Positions 10,864 to 21,742 of a stretch of 64,000 nt of DNA are shown in pieces. The notes beneath the pieces are model-generated. The model saw only the letters and a list, made by a program, of their open reading frames with translations, was not told the DNA's origin and searched no databases. Position 1 is the first letter of the stretch. Each line of letters begins with the position of its first letter. This DNA is from Malaya genurostris (taxonomy: Eukaryota; Arthropoda; Insecta; Diptera; Culicidae): positions 33,154,971 to 33,218,970 of the forward strand of contig NC_080572.1 in the NCBI RefSeq assembly GCF_030247185.1. Direction: 5' to 3'. Both the position numbers and the translations under genes were made by a program.

Positions 10864-11471
10864 AAAGCTCAACAGCTTTTGTTGGTGTAGAATGATTTGT
10901 TTCTCTTTGTTTTGTGCAGTTTTCCACCTCATCCACCACACAATTTCTTACCATGTTCCTATTATCCTTACCATTCCATGATGATAAGCCATAGCAAGGC
11001 GCAACTCTTCAAAATAGTCAGGTTAACGTTCTGCCAATTTATTTTGATTCCGAAACATATTGAGAGTGTCGAGCTGTGTCAAGTGTTTCATGAAAACCAT
11101 GGGTTTGAAGTTATTTTAAAGAAATTCTATCTTAGGAATTAAACTATTGCAATTTGTTGATAAAAATTTGCAACTGTACATCTTCGTAATATGATACCTT
11201 CGTTTCAAGACACAACATAATTATGCTGCCGGCGGAAACATTAGTAGGCTATTTAAGCATACACGTTTTGTCTGAGAAAAGTGTTCCACCTTTCCGGTAG
11301 TTAGTGCAAGTGCAACACAGAAACCATTATCATTCACATGTTTCAAGGTTTTTATCAGTCTCCTTTCAGAGAATCGTGTCAAGAGAAATAAATCGTTTGA
11401 AACGCGTAAACTGTGTCACAAAAGCAAGTGCATGGATGCATAGTAATACTCGCGATTTTTTGGTCTGTTGT
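10864..11471. other. Intergenic DNA upstream of the LINE insertion
   Basis: I see no gene or repeat. The last bases (11472-11484) are the left copy of the LINE target duplication. Confidence 0.5.
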
Positions 11472-11484
11472 ATTAGAGTGTCTA

Positions 11485-14400
11485 TTTCCTGCTCCACGAT
11501 TGATTCTGGGGGATTTAAATTCGCACGGAATGATGTGGGGTTCCGTTTACAATGATAGCAGATCGTCTTTAATACAAAACATTTGTGACAATTTTAGCAT
11601 GACGGTATTAAATATGGGTAGCATGACACGGATCCCAAGACCTCCAGCACGCCCAAGTGCTTTAGATCTATCTCTTTGCTCAACATCAATTCGACTAGAT
11701 TGCACCTGGAAAATATTGCCTGATTTACACGGTAGCGATCATTTACCAATCATCATCTCAATTAGCAGTAACAAAGGCATTGCTAATTCAGTTAATATTC
11801 CATATGATTTGACAAAAAATATCGACTGGATTAAATACCAAAGTAGAATCTCTAGTATTTTGAATTCAATGGAAGAGCTCCCTCCACTTGAAGAATATGA
11901 CTTCCTCGTTTGTTCGATTCTGGAGGCCGCAGAACAATCCCAAACTAAACGCTTTCCTGGGCCAACGACTAACAGAAGGCCTCCCAACCCCTGGTGGGAC
12001 AAAGAGTGCTCAGAGGCTAAACTCGCAAAACAAAATGCTTGCAAGACGTTTCTAAAACGGGGAGGAGGAACTCCTCAGAATTTTGAAAAACTTATGGTTC
12101 TGGAAACCAAGTACAAGAGCATACTTCGAGCCAAAAAATGTAGCTATTGGAGACATTTTGTCGAAGGTTTGTCAAGAGAAACCTCAATGAGCACTCTTTG
12201 GAATACGGCCAGACGAATGAGGAATCGTAACGTGGGCAATGAGAGTGATGAATACTCGAACCGATGGATATTTGACTTTGCTAGGAAAGTTTGCCCAGAT
12301 TCTGTTCCTACGCAGAGCATTATACGGGAATCTCCAACAAATAATGGTTTTATTAATAACCCATTTTCAATGATGGAATTTTCTATAGCACTCTTGTCTT
12401 GTAACAATAACGCCCCTGGGTTGGACAGAATTAAATTCAACTTGGTGAAGAATCTGCCCGACCTCGCAAAAAGACGTTTGTTGGAATTGTTCAACAAGTT
12501 TCTTGAGCAAAATATTGTTCCACCTGACTGGAGACAAGTGAAAGTTATCGCCATTCAAAAGCCGGGGAAACCAGCTTCCAATCACAACTCATATAGACCC
12601 ATTGCGATGTTGTCCTGCATCAGAAAATTGTTCGAAAAAATTATTCTACGACGTCTCGACACTTGGGTCGAGACGAACGGTTTGTTGTCAGATACTCAGT
12701 TTGGCTTCCGTAGAAATAAAGGGACGAATGATTGCCTTGCATTACTTTCGTCTGACATCCAAATTGCCTTCGCTCAAAAGCAACAAATGGCATCTGTATT
12801 TTTAGACATTAAAGGAGCATTTGATTCAGTTTCCATTGATGTTCTTTCAGACAAGCTCCACCAACATGGACTTCCAGTGGTTATAAATAATTATTTGCAC
12901 AACCTTTTGTCAGAGAAGTGCATGTATTTTTCACATGGCGATTTGGCAACATTCAGAATTAGCTACATGGGTCTCCCGCAAGGCTCATGCCTCAGTCCGC
13001 TCCTCTATAATTTTTACGTGAATGACATTGACAGCTGTCTAGTAACCCCATGTACACTAAGACAATTGGCAGATGATGGCGTGGTTTCAGTTACTGGGCC
13101 CAAAGCTATTGATCTGCATAAACCATTGCAAGATACCTTAGATAACTTGTCCGGTTGGGCTGTTCATCTTGGTATCGAATTCTCTGCGGAGAAAACAGAG
13201 TTAGTCGTCTTTTCAAGAAAGCATGATCCCGCGCAGCTTCAGCTCCATATGATGGGAAGAATGATCCAACAGGTTTTAACTTTTAAATACCTCGGGGTGT
13301 GGTTCGATTCCAAATGCACGTGGGGAGGACACATTAGGTATCTGATAACGAAATGCCAACAAAGAGTAAATTTTCTTCGAACAATAACAGGATCTTGGTG
13401 GGGTTCTCATCCGCAAGATCTAATAAAATTGTATCAAACAACGATACTTTCAGTGATGGAATATGGATGCGTTTGTTTTCGTTCCGCTGCAAACTCTCAT
13501 ATTATCAAACTTGAGCGAATTCAGTACCGTTGTTTGCGAATTGCCTTAGGCTGCATGCATTCGACACATACAATGAGTCTTGAAGTTCTGGCGGGAGTTC
13601 TTCCATTAAAAGATCGATTTTGGGAGCTTTCAGCACGCCTGCTAATAAGATGTGAGGTGCTTAATCCCATGGTAATTAATAATTTCGAACGACTAGTCGA
13701 GCTTCGATCTCAAACAAAATTTATGACAGTATATTTTAACCATATGTCACAGGAAATCAACCCTTCAAGATATATTCCTATCCGTGTCAGCATCCTAAGT
13801 GCCCCTGACTCAACTTTATTTTTCGATACATCCATGCAGCGTGAAGTGCGTGGAATCCCAGATCATCTACGCTCGACGGAAATCCCAAAAATATTTTCAA
13901 GTAAGTTCAGGCATATTGACTCTGAGAAAATGTTTTATACGGACGGATCGCGAATTGAAGAAGCGACAGGGTTTGGTATGTTCAACAATAATGTTTCGGC
14001 CTCATTTAGGCTTCAAGAACCTGCATCTGTTTATATAGCAGAGCTAGCAGCAGTTCATTATAGTTTGAGTGTAATCGTCACATTATCTCCAAACCATTAT
14101 TTCCTCTTCACAGATAGTCTGAGTGCAATTGAAGCCATTCGCTCAAACGCTGCTGGCAAAAATGAACCGTTTTTCCTGGGCAAAATAAAACAGTGCCTGA
14201 ACAACATATTGAACAATAATTATCTAATCACTATAGTCTGGGTCCCGGCTCATTGCTCCATTCCTGGCAATGAAAGAGCCGATATTTTAGCCAAACGTGG
14301 TGCTATTGAGGGTGAAATTTATGAGCGACCGATTGCTTTCAACGAATTCTATAGCTCGTCTCGCCAAAGAACACTTGCCAGCTGGCAAGCATCTTGGGAT

Positions 14401-14781
14401 AGAGATGATCTGGGTCGGTGGATGCACTCAATTATTCCGAAAATATCGACAAAGGCATGGTTCAGGGGACTGGATGTGAGTAGGGATTTCATTCGTGTGA
14501 TGTCCAGACTCATGTCCAATCACTACACGTTAGATGCACATCTCCTTCGAATTGGGCTCTCCGAGACTAATCATTGTGCTTGCGGAGAAGGTTATCGGGA
14601 TATTGATCATGTAGTTTGGACATGCGTGGAGTATCGTGATGTCAGATCTCAACTAATAAATTCTTTGCGTACCCAAGGTAGACTATCCAATATCCCAGTT
14701 CGAGACATTCTTGCTTGTCGTGACCTTTCATACATGAAACTTATTTATCATTTCATAAAGAAAACTGGAGTTTCAATTTAA
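11485..14781 (+). CDS. ORF2 polyprotein: endonuclease (partial), reverse transcriptase, RNase H
   Basis: The element-derived frame starts at the insertion junction and is open for 1098 codons to the TAA at 14779-14781. Order: end of the EEP endonuclease (LILGDLNSHGMMWGS, then LHGSDHLPIII with the SDH histidine); RT motifs YRPIAMLSC, QFGFRRNKGTNDC, VFLDIKGAFDSV, GLPQGSCLSPLLYNFYVND, LADDG (catalytic Asp pair), FKYLGVWFD; RNase H with all acidic positions (FYTDGSR, YIAELAAV, FTDSLSAIEA) and WVPAHCSIPGNERADILA; C-terminal HCACGEGYRDIDHVVWTC zinc-type motif. About 130 N-terminal endonuclease residues and any promoter are missing, so it should not be active alone. Upstream in-frame codons belong to the host flank and should not be included. 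Confidence 0.9.
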   Translation, partial: FPAPRLILGDLNSHGMMWGSVYNDSRSSLIQNICDNFSMTVLNMGSMTRIPRPPARPSALDLSLCSTSIRLDCTWKILPDLHGSDHLPIIISISSNKGIANSVNIPYDLTKNIDWIKYQSRISSILNSMEELPPLEEYDFLVCSILEAAEQSQTKRFPGPTTNRRPPNPWWDKECSEAKLAKQNACKTFLKRGGGTPQNFEKLMVLETKYKSILRAKKCSYWRHFVEGLSRETSMSTLWNTARRMRNRNVGNESDEYSNRWIFDFARKVCPDSVPTQSIIRESPTNNGFINNPFSMMEFSIALLSCNNNAPGLDRIKFNLVKNLPDLAKRRLLELFNKFLEQNIVPPDWRQVKVIAIQKPGKPASNHNSYRPIAMLSCIRKLFEKIILRRLDTWVETNGLLSDTQFGFRRNKGTNDCLALLSSDIQIAFAQKQQMASVFLDIKGAFDSVSIDVLSDKLHQHGLPVVINNYLHNLLSEKCMYFSHGDLATFRISYMGLPQGSCLSPLLYNFYVNDIDSCLVTPCTLRQLADDGVVSVTGPKAIDLHKPLQDTLDNLSGWAVHLGIEFSAEKTELVVFSRKHDPAQLQLHMMGRMIQQVLTFKYLGVWFDSKCTWGGHIRYLITKCQQRVNFLRTITGSWWGSHPQDLIKLYQTTILSVMEYGCVCFRSAANSHIIKLERIQYRCLRIALGCMHSTHTMSLEVLAGVLPLKDRFWELSARLLIRCEVLNPMVINNFERLVELRSQTKFMTVYFNHMSQEINPSRYIPIRVSILSAPDSTLFFDTSMQREVRGIPDHLRSTEIPKIFSSKFRHIDSEKMFYTDGSRIEEATGFGMFNNNVSASFRLQEPASVYIAELAAVHYSLSVIVTLSPNHYFLFTDSLSAIEAIRSNAAGKNEPFFLGKIKQCLNNILNNNYLITIVWVPAHCSIPGNERADILAKRGAIEGEIYERPIAFNEFYSSSRQRTLASWQASWDRDDLGRWMHSIIPKISTKAWFRGLDVSRDFIRVMSRLMSNHYTLDAHLLRIGLSETNHCACGEGYRDIDHVVWTCVEYRDVRSQLINSLRTQGRLSNIPVRDILACRDLSYMKLIYHFIKKTGVSI

Positions 14782-15163
14782 TAAAGGCCCCTTTCAAGAC
14801 TTAGTTCTGATCCCAGCTGCGTCCATGAGTTCAACCAATAGCTAAATTAGAATAAAAATTATGTAATGATACAAACAAACTCGAAACAGTTTATGAAATT
14901 ATCAACAAAATGTCTGAAAATAACAGCTTATTTTATAATTTATAGAAGTTAATCGTTTGGTTCAAATAATATTTCCGAGTAGATTTCATAGTTAATGACG
15001 AGTTACCTAAGATGATATTTAAGCTATAAGAGAATATGTTTTAATAAATTCAAAACGTTGTGACTATGTTAGAATTAAATTAGGATAAGAATATTATGTA
15101 AAAGTGATGCTACGGCGAAGAAAAACTTATGTAAACTGCCTTAAGAAATAAACGTATTTATGG
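14782..15163 (+). other. 3' UTR of the young LINE
   Basis: AT-rich non-coding sequence between the ORF2 stop and the A-tail. It should carry the template-recognition signal for the RT. Confidence 0.7.
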
Positions 15164-15190
15164 AAAAAAAAAAAAAAATTAGAGTGTCTA

Positions 15191-15885
15191 CAAAGATACT
15201 GACCCCTGCTGTTCGTTTGTGAGAAGCAGTTTTTTGTCAGTGTCATTCCATTGTACTTAGCTTCATAATTTTGTTTTAATTTGAAAAAATAACTTTGAAA
15301 CTTAGCCAACACAGCCAAAAAAATGTTCCATCTGTTCAGCTTTAACTGAAGAAAGTGAGATTCAAAAAGAGCTAAATGTCTAGCATTGCTATTGGCAAGG
15401 TTCTGAAATTCCCACGGGTCTGAAAACAACAATAAAGATCTATGAAAATATAGGTTCTTCTTGCCTCCCTTGATTTGGGGGCTGGCGGTATTGCAAACAT
15501 CATCATATACAATCAATTAGCGTTACAATTTAATATAAATATGTGTTACAGCTTTTAGTTTCATTATTGAATTTAATGAATGAGACATGGACGACTTGGA
15601 TCCAACTTCCACGGTTGGAGAGGTCGGTAGTATTTAATTGAGGTCTGTTTTATGTTTCATTTTCTTAGTACCGGCGTAAGTACCAATATGAAGTGGAAAT
15701 TAAGTGAAGTGAACGTATACATTGGGTTTTACACGATGACAACACATTAACGGTAAATCAAGTTTATCTTTAACGTTTAGAATTTAGAATAAAATAATAT
15801 AGGCCGAACATGTGAACAGACCACTGATAGCTGCCAAACGATGTTCATCCGATTTATTTTGTGAGTTTGTGTCGTTTTGAATTGT
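15191..15885. other. Intergenic DNA
   Basis: Right flank of the LINE insertion. No supported gene or repeat; the minus-strand frame at 15127-15516 starts inside the LINE tail region and is not recognised. Confidence 0.5.
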
Positions 15886-16584
15886 GCTATAAACTATGTG
15901 CAAAAACAAAATTTTGAAGAGATAGTTCCTGTTCGCATCTCATCCGACACAGTCGAAAATTGCTTAAGGTCGTGACGACAGAAACAAATACAGTGTAATG
16001 AACAATAGAGTGTACGAAATGGGCCAAGACCAAGACCAAATTCAATTTGTATTGATTTCATATGCTGCAAAGTTAGACGTGCTGCAAACGAAATTGAAAT
16101 CTTACATTGAGACGAACGCATCTAGATGCTTATAATGTAATTGAGATTCAATTCAACAACACGTCTAACTCTGTGTACATTATGTTTAAACAGGAAGGAT
16201 ATGCAATTGCATTCGTTTCGGTTAACTACGAGGTGCATAGCGTCGATGGTGACAATGTTAACTACATGACTCTGTGTACGTGGTGAATGATGCCACAGTA
16301 GTACGCGTGTATGACCTTCCCCCACAGGCAAGTGATCAGTTCGTTCGGGAAAATATGTCGCAGTACGGAGAAATTCTTTACATTCTTTTTTTTATTGGTA
16401 CCCGCAATGGCGTGAGAGTGGTACGTATGCGATTTCATCTTACATCATTTGTGGACAAGGTGAGAGACATCCATGTAAAACGCTGATTACCAATGAAAAA
16501 CGGCTGATTACATGTCAGTTTGTGATTTCAAGTACTCTACTGCCTTTTTATTGCTGATGGTAAGTTATTCTGGATTCATTCAAT

Positions 16585-16716
16585 CACCCTTATTCTGAAA
16601 AACGACGTATTGATTTTTCGATCGAATTTTAGCTACCTTTGATTTTGCTAGCGTTATTATAAATACAAATGAAATACGATCGTAAAATCGATACGACGTT
16701 ATTCAGAATAAGGGCG
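16585..16716. mobile_element. Fold-back (hairpin) MITE, 132 bp
   Basis: The left arm CACCCTTATTCTGAAAAACG and the complement of the right arm CGCCCTTATTCTGAATAACG continue to match for about 40 bp on each side (through GATTTTTCGATCG), leaving a roughly 50-bp loop. It splits the ORF1 relic. No unambiguous target duplication. Confidence 0.75.
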
Positions 16717-16960
16717 AATGTTTATAATGTCGATGGTGAGTAAGTTTCAACTAGTTTACTTGAAAACAAGTTATTTTCATGTTATGGAAAGATAAGTTAT
16801 TTCAGTATGGCATTACAATGTAACGACAACTTTTTTTTAGCCGACTTAGCAACTAGTAGAAACTGCGCTTTTTGAGTCATGTTAGTAATGTTCATGTCAT
16901 GTTAGTAACAATTACTCAAATTTCTGGTTGCAAACTAGTCACAAATAGGCTTGCGTAGAA
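16717..16960. other. AT-rich spacer in the ORF1 relic
   Basis: No feature recognised between the MITE and the tail of the ORF1 relic. Confidence 0.4.
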
Positions 16961-17621
16961 AAAAAGGCACTTTTAGCATCAAACCAACTATCAACTGCAA
17001 TCAATATACAATAAGGCGCATCAACGAGCCCAAGACAACATCAACCAGCCTAAGACTACGATCAACAAGGAAAACGAAAAGAAGACGGAAACCATACACA
17101 ACACCGATGATGAAGCAATGGAGGATACGATGAGCCACGGACAAAGTGACCTTAAATCCTCGATAAATGGAAATGGAAGCTGCTCTCCCTCTAGAAAAAG
17201 GGTAACAACGAGATCCAGTAGTAGTACAAAATTATACTTATGTAACAAAAATATGAGTGAATCGGCCAATAATATTTAAGCTTAATAATAATATTTATTT
17301 AAAAAATCATCATATTTTCGCTTATTATCAGTTTGATGGATACGAATTTTAAAGCTCACAATTTCCGAACAGAAAAGCTCCGATGGTTTTATTAGGCATT
17401 TGAGGTTTTATTTGCTTTCAACGGCTTTACAATTAAATGAAATCGTAGCAATCAGTTGAGCCAAAAAATCGAACCATGTGAATCATATAAATTCAAGTAT
17501 CAAAAATTTAAAATCATCTCATAAAGCATCTTAAATAAATGTTCGACATTAACGAGGTTCTTCTAATCCAAGCAAACAATATTGTACTGCACTCTTATTT
17601 CGCCAGACTTATTTGATCAAT

Positions 17622-18449
17622 AAAAATCTGTTTTATTCCATCTAGTGGTGGAATGATGCTTTTCTCATTTTCATTTTCTCCTATATATTATAGTAAAAAT
17701 TCCCCAAAATACTACAATTCAAAAAAGTTTAGAAAATATTTTTGAAGATTTTTGTTGCATAATACTACTACATTTGAATTTAAGTTAGTGAAAATCTATT
17801 TAATCATATGTGAGAAAGTGAAGTGAGCTTCAACCAAACTTGAGAAATTTTCAGGTAGCTTGTGAAATATAATTCATGAAATTGACATTTTTACACTAAG
17901 CACCCTACCTCCTGAACCAGGGGTTTAAATCGAATGAAAATTAGGATATTCTTATGGTATTATAAGACTTTTCATTTGAATCTAAGTTTGTGGAAATCGG
18001 TTTAGCCATTTCCGAGAAAAGTGAGTGACATCAGTGGTGCATATTACCCTTCAATTCCGGAGATGGAAGTAGGATCCAAATAAACTTCAAGAACTTTGTA
18101 TGAGGCTAAAAAACCTTTCATTTATATATAAGTTTGTGCAAATCGGTTTAGCCGTCTTTGAGAAAAGTGACTGATATTGATTTCACATTTTTGGTTCCTG
18201 TCACCCTGTAATTACAGAATCGCAAGTCGGAAATGAAATTCAGGGACTTTGTATAGAACCATAAGACCTTTCAGACCATCCCTGAGAAAAATGAGTGACA
18301 ATATTTGTAACCCACATATACACACACAGACATTTTCTCAGTTCGTCGTGCTGAATCGAGTGGTATATGACAATCGATCACCCGGGCTTCGATTATAATG
18401 TCGGTTTTCACAGTGATTGTATAGCCTTTCTGTATTAGAAAGGCAAAAA
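17622..18449 (+). repeat. Abundant modular repeat (AAACC...GGCAAAAA family), full-length copy
   Basis: The start is TCTAGTGGTGGAATGATGC, related to the family 5' end (CCACCTAGTGGTG). Three diverged internal modules follow, each ending 'aaatcggtttagcc...gagaaaagtgagtga'. The end has ACACACACAGACATTTT, a GTCGTGCTGAATCGAGTGG block, CGGTTTTCACAGTGATTG and the hairpin GCCTTTCTGTATTAGAAAGGC plus AAAAA. It is non-coding. Confidence 0.85.
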
Positions 18450-19748
18450 CATATTTATTTATCGATGTAGGTTTGATTATCATCCTGCTAGAACTCGGAA
18501 GAAAATAGTTTTGTTTGTTCTTTGCCTAACCTCAACAAGGAATACAACTTTGTCGAAAAAAAAATTTTCAATAAAAATGCTGATGATTTATTTGTTGGAG
18601 CACGAGTTCAGTGAAGAAAATATCACAAAATATGATGAATCGGAGGGATTGGTCTGCTTCTGTAACTGACTTGTGTCGAGCAACCGGAACAACAAAATTG
18701 GCTTTATCGTATACTCGCCTCGCTTCCTGTTCAAGAAATTCTTGGATCAGAATAGGAAGTTGGTACGTTACATTTTTCCTCAGCCATCGCATTTTCTTCG
18801 GTTTGTTTTTTCTTCGATTTCACGCGGGATGATAACGAGCCAACAACCGCACCATACTCTGGGCACCGGAACCTATCTGTTGGAAAGCAGCAAGCCAAAC
18901 TCGTTTTCGCTCGTCTTCTTGACTGCAACGAGCAACACTTTCCATCCTTGTACCATCACCCAAATTCATATGGATATAAAGGGAGTGAAACTATTGCTTT
19001 AGTTATTGATGAAATTGATCAAATCCACCATCGAGATACTTATTTCTAACCGTGGAACCTATTGAAAATACATATTTCGTGTTTTTTTTTTAAATTTTCC
19101 ACATTTCCGGTGACGTGCAGATTTTTTTTCATTGGCATTTCCTACAAAGTTGAACCAGAAAAAAACTTGCACGCTTATTTGCTGCAAGCACTGACGAAAG
19201 GAAGCGTGCATCTAAACTTCCCTAATGGTGCTCTCGTAAACGTTGGTGGAAGGAATAAATTCAACTTTTCTTACATCGCTCAAGGCGAAACTTTAATATC
19301 GTTGATAATGATGATGATGAAGAAATGACGTAGCTCAGTTGATTTTATCAATTTAATGAATTATGTCAATTTTCTCCTTCATACTACAACTCATAATATT
19401 GAGCAGAATTCGAATAGGATAACTAAGTAATGAATAATATTAATGAAATTTTTCTGATCGAAATATGGAGGCAAATAATGTACAAAACATGTCATCCTCA
19501 TAGCGACTTCTGCTAGTTGCCGAACAAGAGGCTTATGAAAAATTCTATTGTATTGCATTCTTCTCTCCGTTCAAATATACTCAATCAAGCATAACGTTTA
19601 ATTTTGAAACATAAAATTTGCTAAGTATTTCCTGACTTAGCACATCGGTGCTTATTACAAGTTTGTTTTAAACATGCTGTTTTATGCCGATGTTTATCGA
19701 TGAAATTTGATTGATTACAGCGAAGAAAGGTCTTGCAGCAGCATACCT
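18450..19748. other. Unassigned segment with GC-richer open stretches
   Basis: 18568-19000 is less AT-rich than its surroundings and open in several frames on both strands. 19156-19327 (+) encodes VEPEKNLHAYLLQALTKGS and HLNFPNGALVNVGGRNKFNF, which looks protein-like, with an acidic run (DNDDDDEEMT then stop) in another frame at its end. I recognise no family and find no convincing splice pair. It could be a decayed gene or retroelement. Confidence 0.3.
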
Positions 19749-19750
19749 TA

Positions 19751-20646
19751 TGATCAAAAAAGAACCAGAATTTTATTAAAAAACGCAAAATTTCAATTTC
19801 AAAGTACTCTCCTCCTTCGGCAATACATGCATGCCAACGCCTAATTCAATTTTCCATACAAGTTTTATAGGCCGCCGAAGGTATGGGCTTTAGTTCACGC
19901 AGCGAATTCTCTTTTATGGTCTCTATGGTCTCAAAACGCGTTCCCCGCAATGGCAATTTGAGTCTAGGGATGAGGAAAAAGTCACATGGGGCCATATCTG
20001 GAGAGTACGGTGCTTGGTTGATGATATTGGTTGAGTTTTTGGCCAAAAACTGCGACACAACACAAGCTGTTTTTGAATGAAATTCAGCTTTTTTGGCACC
20101 AGCCGAGAAGCGACGCGTTTCAAACCCAAAACATCAGTTAAAATGTGTTCGGCTGATCCATAAAAGATGCCCAGCAATCTCTCTAATCGGTACAGAACGA
20201 TGCTGCAACACGATTTGCTTCGCCGATTCAATGTTTTCTTCAGTAACAGATGATGTTGGACGGCCAGGGATCTCATCATGATCCAAGCTTGTACGATCAT
20301 GATCCAAGCTTGAAGCGTTTATACCACTCGTATGCCTGTGTTTTTCCTAGACACGATTCACCAAAGGCCTTTTCTAACATTTTCAACGTTTCGGAACACT
20401 TAAATCCATTTGCAACACAAAATTTGATGCACGCACGTTGTTCTAAATTTTCATCCATTATAAAAATCGCCACACGAACATTTTTCAACTTCTTTGTATA
20501 GACGCCAAACAAAAACTAATCGTACGATATGCGTCAAAATTTGACAGAATGTGTATAAAAGTGTTGCCAACGTTGAGAGAATAAAAGTTTACCGATTGGA
20601 CAAGCGCGGGAATTTTAGAATGAAAATTCCGGTTCTTTTTTGATCA
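19751..20646 (-). mobile_element. Mariner-like element, internally deleted (896 bp)
   Basis: TA duplications at 19749-19750 and 20647-20648 flank TIRs beginning TGATCAAAAAAGAACC. The body carries both ends of a mariner transposase gene on the minus strand with the centre deleted, so it is non-autonomous. Confidence 0.92.
19846..20465 (-). pseudogene. Mariner transposase with central deletion
   Basis: The N-terminus reads MDENLEQRACIKFCVANGFK and LEKAFGESCLGKTQAYEWYK, a typical mariner HTH domain. After a short duplication (GATCATGATCCAAGCTTG occurs twice near 20278-20310) the frame resumes with PGRPTSSVTEENIESAK and later TDVLGLKRVASRLVPKKLNF. It then jumps to ACVVSQFLAKNSTNIINQAP and YSPDMAPCDFFL, skipping about 160 residues with the first two catalytic Asp. 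The C-terminus (ELKPIPSAAYKTCMEN) is kept. It cannot be catalytic. Confidence 0.88.
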
Positions 20647-20648
20647 TA

Positions 20649-21535
20649 AGATATATTCTCCTCTATGCTCAAGTTTTTTGCCCTTATCGTACGTTATATG
20701 TGTTTCATATTCTAACCAAAAATCTTTTTTATTTGACAGTGCAATAAATAATTTCACTTGATTTTCTCGAAGATGACTGAACTTATTGTCCCATATTTGC
20801 TTTTAAGAAGTTTTAGGATTTGACTTACGGTTTTAGAATAAAAGGGTGATAAATCTAACAAAATGATAAAAGTACATTTAAAAAAAAGATTCAACTGATA
20901 GATTATATATTTATTGTATAGGTTCCAGTAATGCAGAAAAAATACAAATAAATAGCCAAAAGAAAACTCTAAACTATTTTAATTAGTTGGTTGAAATTCA
21001 AAACGTTCCACTACGTTCCTTCTCACGAGATTTTCCTAAGTGTATAAGACAATTTTATTTTCTTGACATTGTAATGCTTCCTAAAATCAAGTTCTTTTTC
21101 GAATGATACGCAACTTTGCAAATATTTAAACAACTGTTTTTGTCATAGAATGAAGAAAAAATTGTTTAAAAATGTTCAATTTTAACTATTTTTTTTAATT
21201 TTCCAAAGAAATTGGAATTCAAGTACCTTCTTCAGGCGATTTTTGTTTATTTTAATTGTTAAATTACTGCATATATTATTGGTTTTCATAAACAGAAAAA
21301 AAACTGTGCTCATATAGTATTGTATAAATATTCGGTTTTATGTGTACGCGCGTTGCATACAAAATGCGTCGCGTGTGCGAATTGGTATGGTGCGGCAAGG
21401 TTTGGTAGGGTGCAATGTCGTAGATGCGACAGAAGCGAGCTGTGACAGGTTTCAAGGAATACAAAAATACCATTCATTCATTCCAGTTTTTGTATATAAA
21501 ATAGAAATTGAACGATTTTCAAATTTTAATGCTAG
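20649..21535. other. AT-rich intergenic DNA
   Basis: I see no supported gene or repeat here. Confidence 0.5.
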
Positions 21536-21537
21536 TA

Positions 21538-21740
21538 CACTGAGGTATTTTTTTATGTGGTCTTTTTTTATGCGGTTTTTTTACGCGACTTTTTTTATGC
21601 GAATTTTCAGAGTTATGCGTTTTTTTTTATGCGAAGTTTCAGAGTTATGCGGTTTTTTTATGCGAATTTTCAGAGTTATGCGGTTTTTTTATGCGGTTTT
21701 TTTATGCGGTACGTAAATTCGCATAAAAAAGACTTCAGTG
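21538..21740. mobile_element. TA-flanked MITE with internal TTTTTTATGCG repeats
   Basis: TA duplications at 21536-21537 and 21741-21742. TIRs CACTGAGGTATTTTTTTATG and complement CACTGAAGTCTTTTTTATG. The interior is a degenerate tandem of TTTTTTATGCGAATTTTCAG-type units of about 30 bp. A relic with similar sequence lies at about 35640-35870. Confidence 0.85.
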
Positions 21741-21742
21741 TA

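Larger units (their letters stand above)
11485..15177 (+). mobile_element. Young 5'-truncated non-LTR retrotransposon (RT plus RNase H)
   Basis: The element begins inside the endonuclease domain and ends in an oligo-A run (15164-15177). It is bounded by a perfect 13-bp duplication, ATTAGAGTGTCTA, at 11472-11484 and 15178-15190. The coding frame is open throughout its remaining length and the 3' UTR (14782-15163) is intact. This is the classic result of incomplete target-primed reverse transcription. The RNase H domain and C-terminal CCHC-like motif place it in the I/LOA-like part of the Jockey superfamily. A decayed relative lies at 23333-24460. Confidence 0.95.
15890..17279 (+). pseudogene. 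LINE ORF1 (gag-like) relic, interrupted by a hairpin MITE
   Basis: Broken frames are collinear with an insect LINE ORF1. A segment with YIMFKQEGYAIAFVSVNY (16178-16240) is followed by VVRVYDLPPQASDQFVREN, MSQYGEILYI and GTRNGVRVVRMRFH, the RRM-like fold preceding zinc knuckles in such proteins. A block near 16480-16560 may be the start of the knuckle region. After the MITE at 16585-16716, a hydrophilic Ser/Glu-rich tail (TETIHNTDDEAMEDTMSHG, then SPSRKRVTTRSSSSTK) ends at a TAA near 17277. No ORF2 follows. The family is not certain. Confidence 0.6.

Noticed and set aside
18568..19000. Histone-like gene
   Set aside because: Checked for histone fold signatures in all frames because of the open, GC-richer segment; none matched.
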